NCBI RefSeq assembly: GCF_040869045.1 | Contig: NC_090319.1 | Coordinates: forward strand, 394,025,601-394,089,600 | DNA: 64,000 bases | Reading direction: 5' to 3' | Source: Eurosta solidaginis | Taxonomy: Eukaryota; Arthropoda; Insecta; Diptera; Tephritidae | Shown: positions 11,131 to 23,107 of the stretch, piece by piece | Position numbering within the stretch: position 1 is the stretch's first letter | Layout of the letters: each line of letters begins with the position of its first letter | Program-made: the position numbers and the translations under genes | The notes under the pieces: generated by a model | Told to the model about the DNA's origin: nothing | What the model saw: the letters and a program-made list of their open reading frames with translations, nothing else | Databases searched by the model: none

Positions 11131-13648
11131 TCGAGATAATTTCGAAGCAATCTTCAAACGTTACACCAGTCGACTATGGCGAAGTAAGAATAACACTAAC
11201 CTGGTCGAAATTAATAAGGCGTAGGGAGGCGAAGAACTAACCAGAAAGCTGTTCAAGTTTGTGTGTTAAAAACAGGGATCAACACATTTGCTAAAAACTC
11301 CAATTTCTCCAGATCGAAACTTGAGAGTAACCGAGATATAGAAACAGAATCTACTCAGTATTAAAACCTTTAATAGCATCTTTCTTATTTTCGATGCACA
11401 TATCATAATTCCTTCGAAACCAAACTTATTACACTGATTCTTCACCTTCCTCATATTTTTACTCCCCCAAAACTCTTTCAGTTTCCGTTTTATCACCCCG
11501 TCTCTCTCTTCTGGGCGATATTTAGAAAAAATTTGAGAAAGGAGTTTTTAAAAAGTTTCCAGAGGTAGGCCGGTTTCGAGAAGGGCTCAGTTTTTGAAAA
11601 GTTTGTTGAGATAGACCGCTTCCGAATCGTTGATATTCCACTAAACAGTTGATATCCAAACGATGACCTGTTATTACTCTTTCATGGCCAGGTTTGTCAC
11701 AAAATATTATTCATATTTTAAACATATTCTCATCTTCAGTATTTTCGGTTTCTCTTACGAACCGTAGCTCGAATCAAAGCTCTCGACTTTTGCTGCCTGC
11801 TGTGACATAATAAATTCTAATTAATTGATATGATCGCGCACACAAACCATTTTGCAAAGTCGTAAAACAATGGGCTCACAGAGACCATTTTCACATGACA
11901 ACCGGAGCTCTGTTATATTTTAGTCCATCAACGCTTATACCCTTAATAAATGTAAGTTCTCACAGCACCGAACTGAAAATTTCGGGTAGCATTCAAAATT
12001 AAGGTTTCGCTATGAATTGCCAAGTTACGTTGGCTAGGAAATTTGTTAGGCGGAAATAAAAAATATTTCTTCGAAGATAATATTTGAAACAATCACCGCA
12101 TCATTTGACATAAAATGGAAACCCGACTTAAAATTTTCCAGCCAACAATGTAGCATTGCAACAACCGAAGTTGCTGCTTACATTGGTGCTCCAACCCGCC
12201 CACATATGTTAGTATTCCGCTGCTGCATTGTACTTTTGTTTGTTGTTTAATCTGCATTTGGTCTGCTGCAGTCAGTCAGTGATTCCGCGGGCATAAATCA
12301 TTTTTTTGCGATATTCCAAGCCAAGGAGTATGGCAGCGCGGTGCTTGATGGTTGGAGAGTTGTTGTGTCGCGTTGGTGATGACTGTAAAAATATCTTACC
12401 AAATATGGTCTTCACGCCAACATTTTGCATTTGCCACACAGCGATTATTTTTATCATGATTGTCGCCGCGCGTTCCAATATGAGAAGTGTTACTGTGGCG
12501 GCAACAAGTCGTTGCGGTTGCGCTCGATTGGACTTTTTTTGTATAAATTAAAATAGTACTTAAAAAGTAAAGGTAGGCAGGGAATATAACAAAGGCATGG
12601 CTTTTTGAAATTTTTGTTTGTACAATACAACAATTCTGTGGTTCGAATTTATGTAGTTCATAGTTGGGGGTAGTGCACTAAATTTTGATTGCTTTACATT
12701 TTATTGGAAAAATTTGAGTGCGCACTTTTTTCAGGTTAGTGTCAGGGCTACCTTTCTCCACTACGACTCTAGCTGCAGTCATTTTATTTTTTCACCCCTC
12801 ATCCGCGTGGAAAAATAAATATGAAATTAATGGAAGTTTTCTTGTTCTTTTCACTTAAAAGAGTGAAGACAAATATTTGTGCACTAAGCTGAAGCTGAAA
12901 ATATTTTCACTACTAGCAGTTTTTGATGAACAATTTTTAACTTCGTTACTGTGAGTGGAGGCTGGTGCATAAATGCATTACCCCAAACTCTGATGCGGTA
13001 ACATTCTACCTACTATGTATATGAGGATTTTTAAAAATTATTTCAGCGGATGAATGATGGTTTGTAAAGAGTTGGCATTCGTTATGGTAATAAAGAGGGT
13101 GATAATTAACTGTTATATGAAATATGAACTACTTTAATATATCATATAAAATTTCATCCCAAACGTACTACCACTACCTCACATTTTCTATTTACTCTCC
13201 ATTTATCCTTAGCTCTAAAAATATCTCACTATAGATTTGGTTCAGCTAAACATAAGGGTCGTTAACGCTTAGCGCGTCCGTTTGTCAAGTGCAGATTTTG
13301 ATCGGATTGAGTGGTCAGTTAATCGGGATTGAGTATACCTGTGTTTGTATGGTGGAAACGGAATTTTAGATGCTGCAGGCTTGCTTTTTCGTTCAACGAA
13401 ACTAATATGCGACTAAATCGATCATACATTGAAGAGTATTAATGTAGGGATATACATACGTATGTATATACAAAAAAAATACCTACGTCCATATATTCAT
13501 TTTTGGTACCACACATTCATACATACATACATACGTACTGAATTAAGCTCCTTGTTTATTAACTCAGTTGTATTTGAACATTTTCAAGGCCAACCTGCTT
13601 TTATATTGATAAAAGTACTCATACATTACAAACACAAAGAAAAATACA
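11131..13648. other. No gene recognised
   Basis: About 2.5 kb with no supported gene. A GC-richer island at 12280-12540 has open frames on both strands (12272-12478 minus, 12306-12551 plus) and a GGTAAGAT donor-like site on the minus strand near 12395, but neither translation resembles a known domain. TACA microsatellites occur at 13517-13535. Confidence 0.35.
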
Positions 13649-13904
13649 CATATCGCTCATTTACTTCAATAGTGTCATAACTCAAAAAACACAATTTTCC
13701 AGGAGAGCCATTCAAAGATTTTAACTGCCATATGTTGCGCATATAAAGGCATATTTTCATTTTTATAGCACGTGGTAAATTTTTAACTGATCACAAAGAC
13801 TTTTTTATACAACATAGATCCTGATATTGGGTAGGTTTATATGTTATTAACTCAAAAGTCATGTTTTTTGAGTTATGACACTATTGAAGTAAATGAGCGA
13901 TATG
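13649..13904. mobile_element. MITE family A, copy 2 (256 bp)
   Basis: The ends CATATCGCTCATTTACTTCA and its complement are inverted and continue through ATAGTGTCATAACTCAAAAA. TA follows the right end, and the left flank is TACA. Core sequence (TAGCACGTGG, TTTTTAACTGATCAC, TACAACATAGATC) matches copy 1 at 2384-2592 in reverse orientation. No coding capacity. Confidence 0.75.
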
Positions 13905-16900
13905 TATAAACCCAACAAAAAATGCTTAAGAGGTGGAATCCGATGACAGCGCTAAGGGCCCGCACACAGATACACTTCGAATTAAATTCATTACACAGTA
14001 TTTACTTTCTTTGCCATGTTAAAGTCCCATCTTAAAATATAGGTACATGTGTGTATAAAAATATCATATTCTAAATGATTTTCTTTCACAATTTTTGACA
14101 GTTTTTAGCTGATCTCATCATCTCACCAAAATAACAAGCACTCATCTTTCAGTACCCTGTACTCTTAAAAGACTTTCTTCAAATATCCTGGGGTGATACC
14201 TATGAAGGAAATAAATAATATAAGTTCCCATTCACTATCCACATTATATAACGCAGGTGCTCTAGGACGTCAGCGGACACCTAAACCGGAGTGTTTTTTT
14301 TTACTAACTTTACGATTAGAAAAAAAGGCCAATTTTACACAATGGTCTCTCCCTGCTGCAAAGAGGACAAACATGGTGTTCAACGCAATAATGCAAAGGG
14401 GAATTTGAATTCAATTCTAATTAATTTAATGAATTCGAAGCTTACTGAGTTTAATATATATTTATGATAATTCCATAAAAGATTTAAATTAATGACAAAT
14501 GAAATCCGAAAATGTGATTAACTTTTAAGCAATGTTATTCATTTTAAGAGGAGAAGGGAAATTTATAACGGATGTGATGCGCGGAGCTCGATCTTCTTTT
14601 CTACCGCGTAAGGGTTATGTATTACTAGGGGCGTAACGAAGCCCAAGTGCTACGACGTGTTGTTTTATAAGGAAAGAAACAACATATGCTTTCCTGGTGG
14701 ATACTTCCTTTATTTTACTCCTAGTTTGATGTAGTGAATGTAATCTTGCAAATAGTTACTCCGTATTTGGTGGAACGATAAATATGGTGGATGAATTATA
14801 CAGATAGACCGATTTGTGGCGATTCGGTTAGTTTATTGATACTGGATGATAACGAAAATAAAAAGAGCGATGTCATGCATCAACTCGTATTAATAGAAGA
14901 ACTGCATCACTGAGAGGCAACTCCAATGAGTGTTGATTGGAAGTAGTGGATGGCAACTCCAGTCTGCTTCACCTGAAAGGGTTGTATGAGCGCACACAAC
15001 TGGTTAGGTGATCGAGAGTCACTTATGGAACGCCTAGTGACCTACGGAACGGAATAACATAACTCACTTTAACATATTGTTTTCCATGCCATTAACCTGC
15101 TCATATTGAACCGGTAGAATAATGGATAGTTATACCAAATTGCGATAAAAATGAAACTAGAAGTTTATTTCTTCCAAAAAGGAAGATTGTTAATGCTCGC
15201 AAGGGTGTGGTAAAGGTACTAATGATTTCGCGCATTGTCTACGACTTAAATCCAAGTCGTAAAAACACATTAACGATGGGGTACACATCTGCATGACTTT
15301 ATAAACAAATCGGAAACACTTAAGCGGATAGTTATTGAGTTTTAGCAAGAATGAAGAAAGCAAGTTTTGTTCTACGGTTACATAAGGTTGTCTGCCTGTA
15401 CAAAAGGGATCCAAAGCGGGTAAGTGTTATTTGTAAAGAATGTTGCAAACACTTCAACTCCTTAAAAGATTCGGTTCATACGTCATTAATTTATGATTAA
15501 AAAAGATAAAAACTTCTTTGGTGGAAATGAAAATATTTTGCAAGGTTGTACTTCCTTTGCTTTGGTGTACCAAGTTATTGTGGCGTTATTGGTTTTTTTT
15601 TAAGTTTTTTGCTATTTTTTAGTACTTATGATATTCCTTTGTAGTACTACCTAACATGTAGATATAAAGGGGATCGCAGATCAAATTGGCTGATTGCAAC
15701 GGCTCTTCCATTGTTAAGCCAAAACAGAAATGATCAACGCTGTTCGTATTTTTTCTATGAATAATTTTTCGCTAAATTAAACACACCACTAGCTAAAGTT
15801 TGAAAAATGTTTGTTCCTTCTATTATGCATAGTACCACAGTCTCATCCCAAGCCCCTCAGGGTTTAGTTCCAACAGTAGCTGTGTCCTCTAGACAGTTTT
15901 CGCACAACTTTTATCGGGAGCGGTGTTACCGTTAGTTTGAAGATCACTCCCTCAATTATTGAACAAAAACGAAAAGTACCAAAGGATTTTTTACTAAATT
16001 GAAATTTTGCTTGTGGAATAATTTCATTACATTACTTCATGTATGGATGCAGAAATGTAATTTCTTTGGTGTTCTTCCCAATGTGAATGCTTCATTTGAA
16101 TGTAAACTACATATTAAAGATTGCCTACTATACATACATACATAAGCTAAATGATAAGAAAATTGTGGTTTTGCGGTTGATTTGCTACATGACATCATAT
16201 TAAAAAGACTGTTGGTTCACATATGGTAATTTTCGCATTTAATTAAGAACAGAAACAAAAAAAATTTTTAAAAGAATATTTAATTGTGCATTTGTTTGTT
16301 TGCATTCTCAAATGAATAATGTGTATATATGTAAAATAAAATATAAGTTGTTCATAAGATATTTCAAAATCTGTCACATGTGCTTGGCCCATCCGGACAT
16401 GCCATAGAACAATGAAAATCAGCTCCAATAATCCAACAAAGTCAATATGCTTTGAGGCAGCAGAATTTCAGCATTTTGGCCAGACAGCTGGACGGGAAGA
16501 TATGAAAAACATGTGAGGCTTTAATGTTTACAAATGTGAGCGTCAATGTGTGTGTCTCTATGTACATTTTTGTTTGACATATTGTGCAAAGTGACAGAAA
16601 ACATACACGCTGGAGCTCATTAAAAATCGCAATAAATTAAAGGAATGAAATGATAAACTACATAAATACATATGCATGTCCATATGTGCATGGGTCATTC
16701 CACAATAAATCAGGCATACGACATCGCAGCACCCAGCGCAAGAGGAAGGAGACGCAAGTCGAAGCCAAGTAATGTAGTTCACAGTTGTCGGAGTCTCGCC
16801 GCATCAAAGCGAGGTTTTTCAATATAACATTTATGTGAGCCTACGAACCGATAGTTGGCATCACATCAAAATTATATTTGGTAGCAAGGAAGGGGATTGT

Positions 16901-17184
16901 TTCTACAGTCGGCTTTCACTAGCTAATTGACTTTGTTCAATTGTAGTACCGAGTTTCAGCATAAAAAGATACACCAAGCTACTTAGATATCTCTTGGTCA
17001 AACAAAAAAAAAAAAAACCTAAGCTTACGGTGTAACGAAACAGTGGAAGCACATATTTCGCTAATTACGTTACGCCGCTGCGCATACCATCGGTTTCCAT
17101 CGAGCAGAGAAACACAACCGGCGTGATGTGAAGTGAGTCAAATGGCATGTTGACTCAGGAAAAAAGATGCCGTCTACTGGGACA
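13905..17184. other. No gene recognised
   Basis: No frame with family resemblance. A GC-richer block at 14870-15060 (GCAACTCCAATGAGTG, GGCAACTCCAGTCTGCTTCA) looks repeat-derived, but I could not match it elsewhere in the window. Microsatellites of TACA type occur near 16130. Confidence 0.35.
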
Positions 17185-17305
17185 AGTTGCCTACGAGCGG
17201 AGCAGTGTGTGGGAGCGTTATAGTGACAATCGAGAAGAGAGGCGCTTACTAAAAAGAAAGAAATGTGAGGGTGAACAGCGTGAGTGCTAGGAGTTTCAAA
17301 GGCTT
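17185..17305 (+). pseudogene. Short relic of RTE-like LINE ORF (linker between endonuclease and RT)
   Basis: One frame reads Y-E-R-S-S-V-W-E-R-Y, then R-E-E-R-R-L-L-K-R-K-K-C-E and R-E-C-stop-E-F-Q. This basic coiled segment is typical of the region between endonuclease and reverse transcriptase in the RTE-like elements of this window (compare about 29650-29720). It is only about 120 bp and interrupted by a stop. Confidence 0.4.
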
Positions 17306-17363
17306 GCTATTGGAAATAATGCCCATCCGATTCCCGATGTTCAGAGTCTGCTTAAGTGATTAA

Positions 17364-17564
17364 GGCGGCCGTCGTGGTGCAGGGAAGTGTGCTCCGCATA
17401 CCATACTAAATGTCCTAGGTTAAAGCTCCGGGGCAACCTGCTTAGAAAAACTTTTTTCTAATTAAAAATTTTTTTTTTTAATTTTTGCTCTTTTGCCTGG
17501 GACTTGAACCCAGGAACTTGGGTGCGGTAGCGAAGAACGCAACCACCACACCACAGCGGCCGCC
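17364..17564. repeat. Inverted pair of tRNA-like SINE heads (201 bp, GGCGGCCG termini)
   Basis: The plus head begins GGCGGCCGTCGTGGTGCAG (17364) and the minus head begins GGCGGCCGCTGTGGTGTGG (from 17564), pointing toward each other. The minus head has a perfect pol III B box, GGTTCAAGTCC, and an A-box-like TGGTGTGGTGG; the plus head has a decayed B box. Between them lie AAAAACTTTTTTCTAATTAAAA and a T-rich joint. Such a head-to-head dimer could come from template switching or from an insertion of one copy into another. As RNA it would fold back on itself. Confidence 0.65.
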
Positions 17565-20500
17565 GATACGCACACTTATCGACTTCAAAGCATATTTAAG
17601 TAGCTCTAAAATTAGTACCTGCATGCTTTTGCATTTGAGCTTGAGCAAATAGAAAATGTTCGTTTCCAAAATTGGCCGATTTGGGGGTGGAATGCCCCTT
17701 ATGAGTGTATGTGGTTGCGTGGTGGTATTAACAAAAAAGGAATTAAATCAAAAATAACAATAAGAAACATATTGTTATTTGTTATTTTCAGATGCTTTCG
17801 TGTATGGATAAGTCAATAGCCGGAGGGTTGAGGAGCGAAAGCTTCTGTTTTTGTAAAAATATTTGCCTATAGTTATTTTGTAACTTAAAGTTGTCGAAAG
17901 CTGCTTTGACACATTTTATTGACTTCCAATGAGTTGCGCTGGAGCAACTTAGGCCATAAATCAACTACAAAAAAAAAAAAACAAATTTCTAATAAAAAAA
18001 TTGTACTTCATGCTTCAAATGCTTATTAGAACATGATTTAGTAGTAATTCAGCATGAGACCCCTTTTATTTAAATTTTTTACGCGATCACTGCACATTTA
18101 ACCCTTCATGCTTGACACCCAGCTATAATTCCGAAAGAAATCAAATTAAAATATAGAAAAACAACTCCACCCGTCTTGTTTTTTTTTTTTAATTTTTGTT
18201 GTTATTTAACCTTTTTCACTTTGACCCCTTAAAATATCTGTTTCCAATTAGAAGTTAAACAAGAGCAAAAAAACAAAAACTACAACAACTTTGATGCTGC
18301 TTTTGATGAATTACACCCATGAGACAAATTTGCTACAGCCTCCCCTCAGGTCGGGTGCACCGGGGGCGGCACTACCACTTTGCTTCACAAAACAACGACG
18401 CAGCCGAAGTAGGAACAATCCTTTCTTTTTTGTGTACTAAACGCATATTTTTTTATTCATTAATTCAGCGTTTTTGTGGTTTCTTCAAGTGGAAAATGTA
18501 CTGCATCATCGATGTTGTTGCTTGTTCTTGTAAACAAATAAGAAAGGTTGGTTTTTGTTGCCTAGTCACCAACAGTTGCACTTTCAGTTTTTATTTCAAA
18601 TTTTTTAATTGTCTTGTGATAGAATACAAATTTAAAATTTGCATAGTCGAGGTGGAAAGAACAAAAAAAAAACGAAAATGTTTGCTTTAATTGCTTCAGC
18701 GAGTAATGACACACTTTTGCCCAAATTGGCCGTGTAGCAGACAACAACAAAAAACACCCGCAGCTATGCATCAAATAAAAAAAAACTGATTCAAAAGCAA
18801 AAAAAGTAGCTTGAAATGGAAATTCAATTTAAAAACTGTCCAAAAATATCGAAATATCACCCGAAAATATGCAAAAGCAAACCTGCAAGAAAAAGAGAAA
18901 AATTCAGTTAAATTAGCACACCAAGCTCTGCAGGGTTGAGCTTTTCTCCTTTTTTTCAGAACATCCGGCACGTTGCAGCATATCATTAGAAGGGTTGAGC
19001 CACTCAGTGCATTCAACGTCATACAAACCTACCTATTTAAAGAAAAAAAAAAAAAAAACACACATCAAAGGGTTAAAGTTGAAAAAAAAAAATTGTTGGC
19101 TTCATCGTTGAAATTAGTTTTAGAGTTTTGTGTGTAGTAAAGAGCGTCCAGCTTTTTTTTTAGCAAAAAAAATTATATTTAACATAAACGCCTTTTTTGA
19201 CAAAACTTAAAGACAATATAAGGCAGCGCACCGTTCGTTCTTCTTATCCTTGAACACCCGCCCCAACTTGCTTTCAATTACAGCCGTGCGTTGAATGATT
19301 TTCATCACGCCATAAAAATGATTTATTATGATAATTTTTAATAAGTCTAATTGACTAAAAATATGGCACCAAGTGATACTCAGTCAGAGAGCGTAAAGAA
19401 AAAAATTCGATTTGTAAAATTTTTTTCTGAATTTCTAAGGATTTTTAATGAAATATATCATTGGATAAAGGGGTTAAGAACTAATAATAACAATAAAAAT
19501 AAGCTGCACTCACTTTCCGGGATTATTTGTGTTGGTGAATTTTATGATTTGTACTTGAAATGCCCGGACCCTTTCAAAGGAAGATACAAGGCTGACATCA
19601 CCTGAATTCAGAAAACGCGAAGCAAGGGAAAAATGCAGGAACACAATAGGGGTGCCCAAAAATTGTCTTGCCTTCATTTGAAAACTGATATTTCCTCTTT
19701 TCTCCTGATCTCGGCCAACTTCACCTCGCCTTCTGCTTCCACTCACAGCCACTCTTCTGCATCCAATTTTACCTCCTATTCCAGTACCACTCTTACTCAC
19801 ACTCACTACCAATCCCACCATCACGATTCCTTTATTTGTAGAACATCTATACTAAGTATTAGATACCTGCTCCAAATAATTGCAGGGATATAGCGAATTT
19901 AACACTTTTCTAAATGGGAGGCTGTCTGGGGCGTAATCCTGACCAGTTTTCCAAAAATTATATGGCCCTAAGTGTGAATAAGACTATGTACTGTGAAAAC
20001 TTCCTCAAGATCAGTTGAACGCCTATAAGGTATACACAAACACATTTATTCAGAAGATTTATCTGCTTTCACGCATTCTATATGCGGGGGACCCTCAATA
20101 ATAGAAATGTCATGACTGCTCGCGCTATTACAACAATTTGATAAGCCAGGATGAGTAAGAAACGGATATTTTTCTTAATGGGTTGAGATTGATCGACATG
20201 GCTGGAAGCAGGGCAGTGTGTGGTATAAAAGATACATGGAACTATTTGACTGTCTTCTCATTAAAGTACAATAAGCCAAATTGATCCTGACGCAATCGAC
20301 GGCATGTATAGCACCACTGTCTTGGATGTGTGCACTCAAAGGGGTTCAAATATCTACTCGACTTGAGGTTGCACAGGAATGAGATAGGTCGGCTCTCACA
20401 TTTGCTCAACCAAGTCAATTTTCGATCCGACGATGTAACCGAGCATGACAGCACATATCTCACTCACCACGTTCGGCGCTGAAGACATAATAGGGTTCGA

Positions 20501-22369
20501 TTGAGCAAAAAAAAATTAATAGGTTGACTAACGTCGCATTCTTCACCTAGGAAGCGGAGGATGATCCATATGGGCACAGAGAGGAAGAAAGAGACCTGAG
20601 TTTGTAAGGCATGAGTGCAAGATGTTTAGATGCTGGTTGATAATAACAACGGCTTAAAATTTTACAGAAATGTTCAGCAAATGACTGTAATGCTAATGGT
20701 GACCCGGCAACCCACTTAGAGAGCTGACAGATAGCGAGGAAGGTTACGAACCCTTCACTCTAACTCCTAGAAACGTTTCGCCAACCGCAAAGGTATAACA
20801 AGGCGTCTCTAAAATATCGGACTTTAGGTCGAGCTATTCAAAGGCGAAGGAGTGAAGTTGGTTAAGACCATGCCTCATTTCTTATAAAAAATAAATTGGA
20901 ATTTAAATGAACACTGCAAGCTTCATAAAAAAGTAATTGGTGTTAATTATCATGAAACGTGGTTAACTGGGTGACTTGTTATACAACGGCTAATATAGCC
21001 TAGGTAGTTAAGTGTCAATCAATAATGACTATGAAGGTGGTGGGAATGAACTTCGGCTGATACAAGAAACTAAACTGAGTCGATGGTATGTCTTCGGATT
21101 CAGCAAACGTCTCACTTTGTTTAATCATCAACACAGCTTTTTGACCAAGACCTCTAAGGCCGTCAATCTACTTCGATATTTCCTCTCCCTTTTAATTCTC
21201 GTGCCTAAAAAGTTTTAAACTTTGGAAGTTTTTCATGCTTCGTTGATTGCACGACATTCCCATCGAACTATAAAATAAATGCAGCAACAGCTGTAAGAGT
21301 AGCAACAACAATATCTAAGCCAACAGCATTTTTGCGAAACTATGTAATTGTATCAAGTCAAATGCATTCATAGGTACGACGACGCTCTGGCGGACACGGC
21401 CGGGTGGCGGCAGTATGTCAGCCCTAAAATAAGAGCAAAAGTAAGGCATGTGGCAAAAAAAAAGGAGCAACAAGCTTTAAGTAAGGCAGGAGGTTTGTCG
21501 GCAATTGGATTGTGTGGCATCCAATCACTTTGTATTGCACTAAATAACCTTAACACAGCTCTTCTTCACTTATTGCCCTGCATTTGAGCTCCTCAGCTGT
21601 GTTGTACATATGTATGTATGTGGTAGAAGTTGTGCACTTATGTGAATGTCCATTCCGCATAAGCATTACCTACTGCAACTTGTTGTAGTTGTTGTTGTTA
21701 TCTTGTTCGCTTTTTCTTTCGATGCACCTTTGGGCCCTCGGCCATGACCGCATAAAACAGGCGTTTAATTATTTTTATCGTCAGTCGAATTCCACCCATT
21801 CCATGAGCTTCTTTTGCTGCTACATTCATGTTTCTTATTTTATTCAGCGCTCCTTTTGAAGACTTCACAAACTTTATAAATACACATCAAAGTACGGGAA
21901 ACTTACGATAATTTTAACATCCTGGTATATCGAACATTAACAGCACATTTAATGTAACCAAAAAACTTTACAGAAGAAGAATTTTAAATAACACAACTTT
22001 AGCACAAAAACACTTTTACACCCCAAAGTTTGTGCACACCGGAATTCTGATTAACAACTTTTATCCAGGGTTCGCATTTCTGACTGATAGTTTAGTTCTA
22101 GTGACAATCTTTGGAAATATATTTTTATTAATTTTCCAAATTATTGTTCATAATATTCCGAGTTTACTGTAGAAGCGTTTTGTAGTATTCCTATTTGCAC
22201 CATATTATATACTAAATATAAATAAATAATAAATAAGAAGCAATTGTGTATTTCTGCCTCTTGCCATTTTTAACTTCCCAGCTAATCCCTTTTTAGGATT
22301 TGTTTTACTTCCTTTATATTCGTTGGATGTTTTTCCGCTAATTCCCGTACAAGATTGAATACTCTTGCA
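17565..22369. other. No gene recognised (4.8 kb)
   Basis: Poly-A/poly-T runs are frequent (17970, 18180, 19045, 19080). The frame at 18319-18690 (123 codons, plus) and the overlapping frames around 19351-19893 are not supported by a domain, splice sites or promoter. A serine/threonine/histidine-rich stretch at 19690-19810 is low complexity. Segment 20240-20470 has a cysteine-containing minus frame that I could not assign. Microsatellite GTATGTATGT lies near 21610. Confidence 0.35.
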
Positions 22370-23056
22370 ATCCACTTTTGAGTAACTTCCCGCAGAGCTA
22401 GAGCGTTGAAGCTTGGAACACACATCGGAAACCGGTGACAATTTAACGTGAGGGAAAAAACTTTGGTAGGTGGTCCAGGGATAGTGAAAATTCAAAAAAA
22501 CGTCCGAGCTTGGAAATTTGCTTTCGAGTTTTAAGGAATTTCCCGATAACTCACGAGATCTGAAACTTTCAACGATGATTTGGGCTTTACTAGCTTGTTG
22601 TATTAATAATAAAAGATCTACATATTTCTAAAGTCCACTTACAAAATGTGAAATCATGCGCCCCCTATATGAGTAACATCCTTTATCCTAAAAACCTATT
22701 TCAGATCCCAATGACGATGTAACATAAGGACAAAAACTTTTTTCAAGGTGGTCCAGGGGTCGTGAAAAGTCAAAAAATTTTCTAACTTTGGAAATTTTGC
22801 TTTCGAGTTTTAAGGAACTTGCCGATAACCCAGCGACCTGTAACTTTGAAAATAGCTTCGAGCTTTACTAGGTTTGTAGTATTAAGGATAAAAAATTGTT
22901 TTCGAGTGGGGTAGGGATTGAGATATTTAGAGATAGTAAAAAGTCTATCCACAACTTGTGGAATCTTGTGGAATCCTGCGACCGTTATTTGAGTAAATTT
23001 CAATAGACCTAGATTCTTGCAACTATGAACATACTTCAGAACCCAATGACTATGTA
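22370..23056. repeat. Diverged tandem repeat (satellite), left part
   Basis: Units of roughly 140-150 bp begin with a variant of AACTTCCCG-xx-AGCTAGAG (about 22384, 22537, 22814) and contain CCAATGAC-ATGTAACAT, a GGTCCAGG(G)-GTGAAAA block and a GAGCTTTACTAGGTT block. The same superfamily forms the cleaner array at 56818-57835. The array is interrupted by the LOA LINE and resumes at 27954. 23045-23056 is the left copy of the LINE target duplication. Confidence 0.7.
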
Positions 23057-23107
23057 GGTTAGGTTAGGGTGGCTTCCCGAGGGCACACGGAAATCACCGT
23101 TACCTTT

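Noticed and set aside
12272..12551. Open frames on both strands of a GC-richer island, with a GTAAGAT donor-like site
   Set aside because: Possible exon, but translations show no domain and the two strands overlap fully. An intronic or regulatory island is as likely.
18319..18690. 123-codon open frame on the plus strand
   Set aside because: No domain, signal peptide or splice context; ends in a lysine run from poly-A, and a minus frame overlaps it. Length is compatible with chance.
19351..19605. 84-codon frame beginning M-T-K-N-M-A-P-S-D with a Lys/Phe-rich segment
   Set aside because: Reads partly like a basic protein, but it contains an AAT/AAC-repeat-derived asparagine run and has no family match or promoter. 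Not enough to call a gene.
20242..20463. Cysteine-containing minus frame (C-T-H-P-R-Q-W-C-Y-T-C) as a zinc knuckle of a Gag
   Set aside because: Spacing does not fit a CCHC knuckle and no other retroelement sequence adjoins it.
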